A stretch of 5,325 nt of DNA, taken from Candidatus Omnitrophota bacterium. GTDB taxonomy: Bacteria > Omnitrophota > Gorgyraeia > B26-G9. The stretch covers positions 1 to 5,325 of the forward strand of contig QNCH01000118.1 in NCBI GenBank assembly GCA_003645745.1. The letters are read 5' to 3'. Under the pieces are notes generated by a model. It made no database searches. It saw only the letters and a program-made list of their open reading frames with translations, and was not told the DNA's origin. The translations under genes and the position numbers were made by a program. Shown here piece by piece: positions 1 through 4,978 of the stretch. Each line of letters opens with the position of its first letter. Positions within the stretch are counted from its first letter, which is position 1.

Positions 1-17
1 ATAAATTTACCCTTATT

Positions 18-199
18 TATACTCAAACGCAATTGGTTTGTAATTTTATAACATTCCCCTGCACTACATTTTGAAACGTTCTTCACTCGCAATTCCTCAA
101 CGCAGCAAGCTGCGCCTGCGGTTTGACTTAGGTCAGAACGTTCCAACCTACAGCACAGGGAAACGCCTAAATTTTACAAACCAATTGCGTTTGAGTATA
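18..199 (+). repeat. Palindromic MITE-like element, copy 1
   Basis: This 182 bp non-coding element begins TATACTCAAACGCA and ends in the exact reverse complement. Its outer 26 bp (18-43 and 174-199) are a perfect inverted repeat. Pairing continues imperfectly inward for about 70 bp per arm, through shared blocks such as AACGTT, to a small central hairpin CGCAGC-AA-GCTGCG near 101-114. Two more copies lie at 3315-3517 (same orientation) and 3884-4053 (inverted), which establishes a dispersed family. The TATA at each tip would fit a TA target duplication around a TACTC...GAGTA core, but this is not proven. There is no transposase in the window, so the element is inferred to be non-autonomous. 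It ends 1 bp before the mutase stop codon, so the mutase mRNA would run straight into a long hairpin that might act as a 3' end or stabiliser. Confidence 0.85.
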
Positions 200-200
200 G

Positions 201-1634
201 TCATTTAATTTGTAAAATTTTAGCACTGGCTTCTTTTAAATAATTTAACTGCTTCGTACTTTGTGCTTCAAAATAACAACGGATTACAGGCTCTGTGCCT
301 GAAAGCCTAAACATTACCCATGAATTATCAGTAAAAATAAATTTATATCCATCTATAAAATTTTTAGTTTTGATTTTTAAACCTAAAAAATTATGCTGTG
401 TACTAATTTTTTGCAATCGTAAAAATATTTTTTTCTTCTCTTTCTCTTTAAAACTCGAATTTATTCTATCAGAATAAAAACAGCCATATTGCTTATAAAG
501 AGACTTTAAAATTTCTCTCAGCGATTTTTTCTCTACAGCTACCATTTCCGCGACTAAAAGACATGCTAAGATACCATCCTTTTCAGGTATATGCCCTTGC
601 ACTGAAAGGCCTCCTGATTCTTCTCCCCCAATGATACACTCACCCTTACTAATTTCATAACCTATATATTTAAAACCAACAGGTGTCTCAATTACTTCAA
701 TACCATGTTTTAGAGCAATTGCATCAATCATATGTGTAGTAGATATAGTACGCGCGACTGTTTTTGCTTTAGGCCTTGTTTTTAACAAATAATGAAACAA
801 TAAAGTAATTATTTGATTAGCATTAAAAAATATTCCGCCTTTATCTATAATGCCAAACCGATCAGCATCTCCATCTAAAGCCAGCCCTAAATTAAATTTT
901 TCTTTTTTTACTAATTTAATCAACTCGCGCAAACACATTTTATTCGGCTCAGGAGCATACCCACCGAAATAAGGGTCCAAATAATTGTGCAAAACCTTCA
1001 GGTTAAAACAATTGTCAGTTAATATAAAATCAAGATATCCTCTGCCTGTGCCATACAAGCAGTCAACAGCTATATTCAACTTAGCTTTTTTAATTTTCTC
1101 TAAATCTATAAATTCTTTTATCCTTTTTAGATAAGATTTTTGAGGATCAAATTTTTTTATTATAGCGCTTTCAACGTTCTTAAAATTATTAATTTCTAAT
1201 CTTCTGCCTGTCCCGCGCAAAAATTCAATCTGCTTTTCAATCGCGGAAGTGACTTGTTTAGAGGCAGGGCCACCATAAGCAGGGGAAAATTTTATGCCAT
1301 TATATTCAGGAGGATTATGGCTTGCAGTAAAATTTATCGCTCCGGAAAGTTTTCTGTTAATAACCTGATATGCTAATACAGGCGTTGGAGTATCACGGTT
1401 GCAAAGTAACACTTTTATTTTGTTCGCGGATAAAACCCATGCAGAACTTTCCGCGAATTCCTTAGATAAAAAACGCGTATCATAACCAATAATAATTTCA
1501 GGGGTTTTAGACTCAATCTTTACATAATCAGCAATAGCCTGAGTAACTAAACCGACATTATCAAATGTAAACCCATCCGCGATAACTGCCCTCCATCCTG
1601 ATGTGCCAAAAGTAATTTTTACTGTTTTATCCAT
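201..1634 (-). CDS. Phosphoglucomutase/phosphomannomutase family protein
   Basis: A 477-residue alpha-D-phosphohexomutase that moves phosphate between C1 and C6 of a hexose in the cytosol, feeding glycogen, nucleotide-sugar or cell-envelope synthesis. All four family signatures are visible: the N-terminal FGTSGWRA (9-16); the catalytic phosphoserine loop TASHNP (103-108, Ser105); the metal-binding DGDADRF (254-260); and the sugar-binding GGEESGG (336-342). The C-terminal phosphate-binding loop RLSGTEP is at 443-449. Length is normal for the family. The TSGWRA start and GGEESGG loop resemble glucose/mannose mutases rather than GlmM, but substrate cannot be settled from motifs, so no symbol is given. 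The ATG overlaps the purN end by 8 bp and follows AGAGGA, indicating co-translation. Its stop codon lies 1 bp from palindromic element copy 1, and its last codons pair with that element. Confidence 0.95.
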   Translation of the reverse strand: MDKTVKITFGTSGWRAVIADGFTFDNVGLVTQAIADYVKIESKTPEIIIGYDTRFLSKEFAESSAWVLSANKIKVLLCNRDTPTPVLAYQVINRKLSGAINFTASHNPPEYNGIKFSPAYGGPASKQVTSAIEKQIEFLRGTGRRLEINNFKNVESAIIKKFDPQKSYLKRIKEFIDLEKIKKAKLNIAVDCLYGTGRGYLDFILTDNCFNLKVLHNYLDPYFGGYAPEPNKMCLRELIKLVKKEKFNLGLALDGDADRFGIIDKGGIFFNANQIITLLFHYLLKTRPKAKTVARTISTTHMIDAIALKHGIEVIETPVGFKYIGYEISKGECIIGGEESGGLSVQGHIPEKDGILACLLVAEMVAVEKKSLREILKSLYKQYGCFYSDRINSSFKEKEKKKIFLRLQKISTQHNFLGLKIKTKNFIDGYKFIFTDNSWVMFRLSGTEPVIRCYFEAQSTKQLNYLKEASAKILQIK

Positions 1635-2244
1635 CTTGTCCTCTTATCTTTACTTTTCTCCCTTTAATTATTAAATCTCCTGATAACAATAACTCTATTG
1701 CTTTTGGATACATCTTATGCTCAATCCTATGTATACGCTGCGACAAAGTTTCATGGCTATCATTATTTCTTATTTTAAGAGCTGTCTGAGATATTATGGG
1801 GCCGTGGTCAAGCTGTTCATCAACTAAATGAACTGTTACGCCCGTAACCTTCACCCCATATTCAAAAGCATCACTTACCCCATTTACACCTTTAAAACAC
1901 GGTAACAACGCCGGATGAATATTGAGTATCCTGTTTTTAAAACAACTTACAAAATTCTGCCCAACTTTACGCATAAAACCGGCAAACACCACATATTTAA
2001 TTTTTCTATTTTTTAAACTTAAGGCAAGAAATTCATCATATGCGTCGCGTTGTTTAAAATCAGCAGGGTCAGCATAAAGAATAGGAATTTTAGCTTTTAT
2101 TGCCCTTACAAGCGCGTAAGCATCAACACAATCACTAACAACTAATCCTATTTGCGCATTTTTTATTTTACCCACTTTAAGAGCATTAATAATTGCTTGC
2201 AAATTAGAGCCAAAACCAGAGCAAAATACAGCAAATTTCTTCAT
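1627..2244 (-). CDS. purN: Phosphoribosylglycinamide formyltransferase (GAR transformylase)
   Basis: A 205-residue cytosolic enzyme of de novo purine synthesis that transfers the formyl group of 10-formyltetrahydrofolate to glycinamide ribonucleotide. The N-terminal phosphate-binding loop FCSGFGSNLQAI is at 7-18. The folate and catalytic region NIHPALLP is at 108-115, and LDHGPII at 145-151. By alignment with E. coli PurN, the catalytic Asn106, His108 and Asp144 correspond to N108, H110 and D146, all present. The E. coli His119 position appears as N121 (FKGVNG). Length matches the family (about 200-215). The ATG is preceded by AGGGA, 6 nt upstream, and that site overlaps the TAG stop of the receiver gene. 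The 3' end overlaps the mutase start by 8 bp. The gene sits mid-operon with no purine neighbours in view. Confidence 0.96.
   Translation of the reverse strand: MKKFAVFCSGFGSNLQAIINALKVGKIKNAQIGLVVSDCVDAYALVRAIKAKIPILYADPADFKQRDAYDEFLALSLKNRKIKYVVFAGFMRKVGQNFVSCFKNRILNIHPALLPCFKGVNGVSDAFEYGVKVTGVTVHLVDEQLDHGPIISQTALKIRNNDSHETLSQRIHRIEHKMYPKAIELLLSGDLIIKGRKVKIRGQDG
1639..1644 (-). promoter_or_regulatory. Ribosome binding site of the phosphohexomutase gene
   Basis: AGAGGA on the minus strand, 4 nt before the ATG at 1634 and inside the last codons of purN. It supports this start and implies translational coupling across the 8 bp gene overlap. Confidence 0.7.
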
Positions 2245-2250
2245 TTACAG

Positions 2251-2255
2251 TCCCT
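2251..2255 (-). promoter_or_regulatory. Ribosome binding site of purN
   Basis: AGGGA on the minus strand, 6 nt before the purN ATG at 2244. It shares its first two bases with the TAG stop codon of the receiver gene, so ribosomes ending the receiver are placed at the purN start. Confidence 0.65.
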
Positions 2256-2625
2256 AATGTTTATTTTTTAATAAACCTATCTTTATTTTTTCTTTAAGGT
2301 CACTATATTCAATCGGCTTATTTAAATAAGCGCAAACACCCAAGTCTAAAGCCTCAAGATAAGTTTCCCAGTCACCATAAGCAGTCATAATGATTACAGG
2401 AATATGTAAACGTAAATCAGAAATTTTATTCATAAATCCTATTGCAGTGTCATCAGGCATTTTCAAATCAGCAACAACTATATCAATTTTTTGCTCTTGC
2501 ACACTTTCCACCGCTGTCTTAATTGTAGGCGCTTCTATAACTTCAAAGCCGTCACCGCGTAAAAGTTTTGCAAGATAACGCCGCAAAACATCATCATCTT
2601 CCATTAATAAAATTATATACGGCAT
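2254..2625 (-). CDS. Single-domain response regulator (receiver domain only)
   Basis: A 123-residue CheY-like receiver with no output domain. The acidic pocket lies in LMEDDD (7-12). The phosphoacceptor is D53 in VADLKMPD, the switch threonine is T81 in MTAYGD, and the conserved lysine is K103 in LNKP. The stretch around TAYGDWETYLEALDLGVCAYLNKP resembles receivers of NtrC-type regulators, but the protein stops just after the last receiver helix (KIKIGLLKNKH). It presumably signals by phosphorylation-dependent protein contact, because no DNA-binding domain exists. No histidine kinase is in the window, so its partner and output are unknown. A strong Shine-Dalgarno (AAGGAG, 5 nt from the ATG) supports the start. 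It lies 16 bp after rsmI and 9 bp before purN, so it is co-transcribed with housekeeping genes. Confidence 0.92.
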   Translation of the reverse strand: MPYIILLMEDDDVLRRYLAKLLRGDGFEVIEAPTIKTAVESVQEQKIDIVVADLKMPDDTAIGFMNKISDLRLHIPVIIMTAYGDWETYLEALDLGVCAYLNKPIEYSDLKEKIKIGLLKNKH

Positions 2626-2630
2626 AAATA

Positions 2631-2636
2631 CTCCTT
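2631..2636 (-). promoter_or_regulatory. Ribosome binding site of the receiver gene
   Basis: AAGGAG on the minus strand, 5 nt before the ATG at 2625 and preceded by a further GAGG. It is the strongest such site in the window, and it lies in the 16 bp gap after rsmI. It fixes the receiver start. Confidence 0.75.
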
Positions 2637-2641
2637 CCTCT

Positions 2642-3310
2642 TTAAATGACTATTACAAACTCACCTTTAGGTTTTACTTTATTAAAATGGTTTAAAGCAT
2701 CTTCTGCGGTTTCTCTGCGAATTTCAGCAAATTTTTTTGTCAATTCCCTGGCAATAGCAATTTTTCTACAGCCAAAAACAAATTTTATCACTTCTAACGT
2801 TTTCACCAGCCGATGACAGGATTCATAAAAAATTAGTGTCCTTTTTTGTGGTTTTAATTCCTGCAAAAGTTTTATTTTCGCCCCGGATTTTATAGGCAAA
2901 AAGCCCTGAAAAATAAATTTATCAGTACGTAGTCCTGATACTACTAATGCAGCAGCAAAAGCGCTCACCCCGGGGATAACCTCTACATCTATACCATGTT
3001 CAATTGCCTCTCTCACCAAAACACTACCAGGGTCTGAAATACAGGGAGTGCCTGCATCACTAACTAATGCTATTTTCCTACCCTGGCTTAACATCTGCAA
3101 AATAGGATCTAAACGCTTTTTTTTATTATATGCAAAATAGCTGAGTAAAGGTTTTTTAATCTGATAATGACCTAACAATATAGCTGTCCTACGAGTATCT
3201 TCACAAGCAATAATATCCACTAAAGACAATATCTCCAGTGCCCTTAAAGTAATATCCTTTAAATTTCCTATTGGAGTAGAAACAATATATAAGAGACCCG
3301 TATTTTCCAT
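2642..3310 (-). CDS. rsmI: 16S rRNA (cytidine(1402)-2'-O)-methyltransferase
   Basis: A 222-residue SAM-dependent enzyme of the tetrapyrrole-methylase fold that 2'-O-methylates C1402 in the decoding centre of 16S rRNA. Family motifs appear in order: LYIVSTPIGNLKDIT (7-21), CEDTR (36-40), SDAGTPCISDPG (84-95), IPGVSA (112-117), FQGFLP (134-139) and the terminal KGEFVIVI. E. coli RsmI has about 286 residues. This protein ends where the methyltransferase core ends and lacks the small C-terminal region; the end looks natural, not frameshifted. The start is chosen because MENTGLLYIV matches the usual N-terminus. Palindromic element copy 2 ends 4 bp upstream of this ATG, so the leader and ribosome-binding region lie in the repeat. 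Only a weak GAG, 8 nt before the ATG, resembles a Shine-Dalgarno. It heads the four-gene run. Confidence 0.95.
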   Translation of the reverse strand: MENTGLLYIVSTPIGNLKDITLRALEILSLVDIIACEDTRRTAILLGHYQIKKPLLSYFAYNKKKRLDPILQMLSQGRKIALVSDAGTPCISDPGSVLVREAIEHGIDVEVIPGVSAFAAALVVSGLRTDKFIFQGFLPIKSGAKIKLLQELKPQKRTLIFYESCHRLVKTLEVIKFVFGCRKIAIARELTKKFAEIRRETAEDALNHFNKVKPKGEFVIVI

Positions 3311-3314
3311 AACA

Positions 3315-3517
3315 TATACTCAAACGTAATCAGTTTGTAATTTTATGACATTCCCCTGCCCTGCACTGCACTGCCCTGCACTGCATCTTGAAACGTTCTT
3401 CATTCGTAAATCCTGAGGTGCAGCGAGCTGCGCCTGCGATTTGACTTAGGTCAGAGCGTTCCAATCTAGGGCACAGGAAAACGCCTAAATTTTACCAACC
3501 AATTGCGTTTGAATATA
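3315..3517 (+). repeat. Palindromic MITE-like element, copy 2
   Basis: A 203 bp copy in the same orientation as copy 1, sharing the tips TATACTC/GAATATA, the block ACATTCCCCTG, the central GCAGC-GA-GCTGC hairpin and TTTGACTTAGGTCAGA. It is about 21 bp longer than copy 1, almost all of it from expansion of a CTGCA/CTGCC pentamer (3356-3385). Its two terminal arms have diverged from each other at five of the outer 26 positions, so it looks older or less constrained than copies 1 and 3. One end lies 4 bp upstream of the rsmI start codon, so it forms the immediate 5' region of rsmI. No protein-coding content is evident. Confidence 0.85.
3356..3385 (+). repeat. CTGCA/CTGCC pentanucleotide tandem array
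   Basis: Six head-to-tail five-base units in the order CTGCC, CTGCA, CTGCA, CTGCC, CTGCA, CTGCA, inside the left arm of palindromic element copy 2. The same place in copy 1 has only two units (CTGCA CTACA), so four units were probably added by slippage or by a 15 bp block duplication. It lies upstream of rsmI and is not coding. Confidence 0.85.
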
Positions 3518-3598
3518 TTATACATAATTTTTCAAAAAAAACAAATAACCTTACAACATAATCTGTAATCGATGCCTGAAGCGTGGTTTCTGTTATGG

Positions 3599-3628
3599 AT
3601 TCCCGCTAAAAGCATTGCGGGAATGACA
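3599..3628 (+). repeat. ATTCCCGC hairpin repeat, first copy
   Basis: ATTCCCGC (3599-3606) pairs with GCGGGAAT (3617-3624) across a 10 nt loop, followed by GACA. It is the inverted partner of 3672-3700. Short palindromes built on ATTCCC...GGGAAT, such as the Neisseria dRS3 type, are a known class of dispersed bacterial repeat; membership in a named family is not claimed. It has no T tract on either side, so it is not a classical terminator. Confidence 0.75.
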
Positions 3629-3671
3629 AAAATTGAAAGGACAGGATAGACAATAAAATGCTGCCTCTCAC

Positions 3672-3700
3672 TGTCATTCCCGCAATCTTTTAGCGGGAAA
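3672..3700 (-). repeat. ATTCCCGC hairpin repeat, second inverted copy
   Basis: TGTCATTCCCGC (3672-3683) followed by GCGGGAAA (3693-3700) forms its own hairpin. The whole stretch is the reverse complement of 3600-3628 apart from one extra base in the first copy. The two copies can therefore fold either as two small hairpins or as one stem of about 28 bp closing a 43 nt loop. Confidence 0.75.
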
Positions 3701-3883
3701 CTACTTTGAAAAATTGAATTATTTTAAAATGATAAATTTATGATGTCCCCGCTTCATTCACCGATTATCATAATCTCCATTACACCGTTATTCAGCCCCA
3801 AAACAAAAAAGTCAGATTACCTGTCCAGCTATGCGGAGAACCTTACAGAACAATAAAATGCAATGATCATAATCAAATTATTA

Positions 3884-4053
3884 TATACTCAAACGTAATA
3901 GGTTTGCAAAATTTAAGCGTTTCCCTGTACTGTAGATTGGAACGTTCTGACTTAAAACAAACCGCAGGCGCAGCTCGCTGCGTTGAAGTTTGGCAATAGA
4001 AGAACGGTGCAGTGAAACGTCATAAAATTGCAAACCTATTACTTTTGAGTATA
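3884..4053 (-). repeat. Palindromic MITE-like element, copy 3 (inverted)
   Basis: A 170 bp copy in the opposite orientation to copies 1 and 2, with tips TATACTC/GAGTATA. Its reverse complement follows copy 1 through CAACGCAGCGAGCTGCGCC, GTCAGAACGTTCCAATC and the A-rich subterminal block. The two arms agree in their outer 26 bp except at position 11. At positions 13, 17 and 24 both arms differ together from copy 1 (TAATAGG for CAATTGG, GCAA for GTAA). Bases 4020-4052 are also the last codons and stop of cbiB, so the element end is translated. The remaining part is non-coding and would form a long hairpin just after the cbiB stop codon. Confidence 0.85.
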
Positions 4054-4976
4054 AACAATCCCACGGCACAAAGAACTGAGATAAGAGAAACAGCCTGCAT
4101 TAAACGAATTGACTTCAAAATATCATTGATATCTTTTTCTTTACTACTAATGCCAATCACCGGTTTTTCATACAATTTCTCACCATAATAATTCGCTCCG
4201 CCCAGCACAATGCCCATTGCACCTGCAAAACCAGCTTCAGCAATACCCGCGTTAGGGCTAAGAGATTTACGGCTGTCTCTAATTATGATATTGACTGCCT
4301 GTTTAAAACGCATTGAAAGTAAAAATGCTGCAACAGGAATAATTATACCTGAAATACGCGCTGGAATCCAGTTGGCAAAATCATCAAATTTTGCTGAAAA
4401 CCAGCCAAAATCTTTATAACGTTCATTTCTATACCCAACCATTGAGTCCAAAGTATTTACTGCCTTATATGCTAATGCTAATTGCGCTCCGCCAAGACAA
4501 GCATAAAATAAAGGCGCAAGCACACCGTCCACAGTATTTTCCGCGACTGTTTCAACTGTTGCCCTGATTATCTCAACTTCTGATAAATGCTGAGTATCAC
4601 GGCCTACAATTAATGACAGGGCATTCCTTGCTTCAGACAAGTCATTACATTTTAATAAAGTATAAATTTTTTTTGCTTCTAAGCCTAAGCTTTTTATTGA
4701 AAAACAAGTATAAATAAAAAAACAACTAACAATATTTCCTATGACTAAATGCAGAGAACCTGAGAGAAAAAGCAGAAAACTTATACTAAGATATGTTAAG
4801 TTTACTGTAATCAATACTAAAAAAAAACCTGATATTTTAAGATTAAGCGCAGATTTCCGCAGTATACGCTCAAAAAGAGATACACCCCTGCCAATAATTT
4901 TTACAGGATGCGGAAACCAATACGGATCACCAAACAAAATATCCAAAACATACGCGATGATAATTATATAACTCAT
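4020..4976 (-). CDS. cbiB: Adenosylcobinamide-phosphate synthase CbiB
   Basis: A 318-residue multi-pass inner-membrane protein of cobalamin synthesis (called CobD in Pseudomonas-style naming). It joins adenosylcobyric acid to aminopropanol or its phosphate to give adenosylcobinamide (phosphate). Conserved blocks are LDILFGDPYWFPHPV (11-25), SLIVGRDT (121-128), ATVETVAENTVDGVLAP (139-155), NTLDSMVGYRNERY (174-187) and SPNAGIAEAGFAGAMGI (240-256). Hydrophobic stretches near 2-15, 48-95, 150-172, 207-221 and 293-310 fit the membrane topology. Length equals that of known CbiB (about 320). The ATG shares a base with the preceding TAA (TAATG), so translation is probably coupled to the upstream decarboxylase. 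Oddity: residues 309-318 (ILKSNRFAIL) and the TGA stop are encoded by palindromic element copy 3, so the native C-terminus has been replaced. All catalytic-region motifs lie upstream, so activity is probably retained. Confidence 0.95.
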   Translation of the reverse strand: MSYIIIIAYVLDILFGDPYWFPHPVKIIGRGVSLFERILRKSALNLKISGFFLVLITVNLTYLSISFLLFLSGSLHLVIGNIVSCFFIYTCFSIKSLGLEAKKIYTLLKCNDLSEARNALSLIVGRDTQHLSEVEIIRATVETVAENTVDGVLAPLFYACLGGAQLALAYKAVNTLDSMVGYRNERYKDFGWFSAKFDDFANWIPARISGIIIPVAAFLLSMRFKQAVNIIIRDSRKSLSPNAGIAEAGFAGAMGIVLGGANYYGEKLYEKPVIGISSKEKDINDILKSIRLMQAVSLISVLCAVGLFILKSNRFAIL

Positions 4977-4978
4977 TA
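4974..4978 (-). promoter_or_regulatory. TAATG stop-start overlap (decarboxylase/cbiB)
   Basis: On the minus strand the TAA stop of the decarboxylase and the ATG of cbiB share one A. No good Shine-Dalgarno stands before this ATG (the upstream sequence is TTTGTAGATAAC), so cbiB translation probably depends on re-initiation by ribosomes finishing the upstream gene. Confidence 0.7.

Larger units (their letters stand above)
3518..3883. other. Non-coding stretch between element copies 2 and 3
   Basis: These 366 bp carry no open frame resembling a protein and no recognisable tRNA or rRNA. Their clear content is a pair of inverted ATTCCCGC hairpins (3599-3628 and 3672-3700). Around that pair is a weaker outer inverted repeat: 3566-3586 (TAATCGATGCCTGAAGCG...) against 3747-3767, about 17 of 21 positions matching. 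Together this suggests a second palindromic element of roughly 200 bp spanning about 3566-3767. From 3768 to 3883 I see nothing assignable apart from an 11 bp word, CAATAAAATGC, at 3851-3861 that also occurs at 3651-3661. No intrinsic terminator with a T tract was found for cbiB. Confidence 0.6.

Noticed and set aside
295..477. Plus-strand open frame of 60 codons.
   Set aside because: It lies antisense to the mutase coding region, whose C-terminal motifs are clear. Its composition looks like a reverse-strand shadow.
3599..3700. Intrinsic terminator for cbiB at the ATTCCCGC hairpins.
   Set aside because: The stems are good, but no T tract follows on the minus strand. They fit a repeat pair better than a terminator.
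3651..3861. CAATAAAATGC repeated at 3651-3661 and 3851-3861, exactly 200 bp apart, as a possible target duplication.
   Set aside because: The word is short and AT-rich, and the segment between has no matching inverted ends, so chance is the simpler reading.
18..4053. CRISPR array made of the three repeats.
   Set aside because: The copies are long, palindromic, irregularly spaced (3.1 kb and 0.4 kb apart) and in mixed orientation, with no cas genes.
3881..4069. Open frame of 62 codons on the minus strand covering element copy 3.
   Set aside because: It is the palindromic element read in a frame different from cbiB. No family resemblance or ribosome-binding site is seen, and the start falls inside cbiB.
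4210..4419. Plus-strand open frame of 69 codons, with others at 2390-2578 and 4741-4971.
   Set aside because: Each lies opposite a well-supported gene (cbiB or the receiver) and has no recognisable domain.
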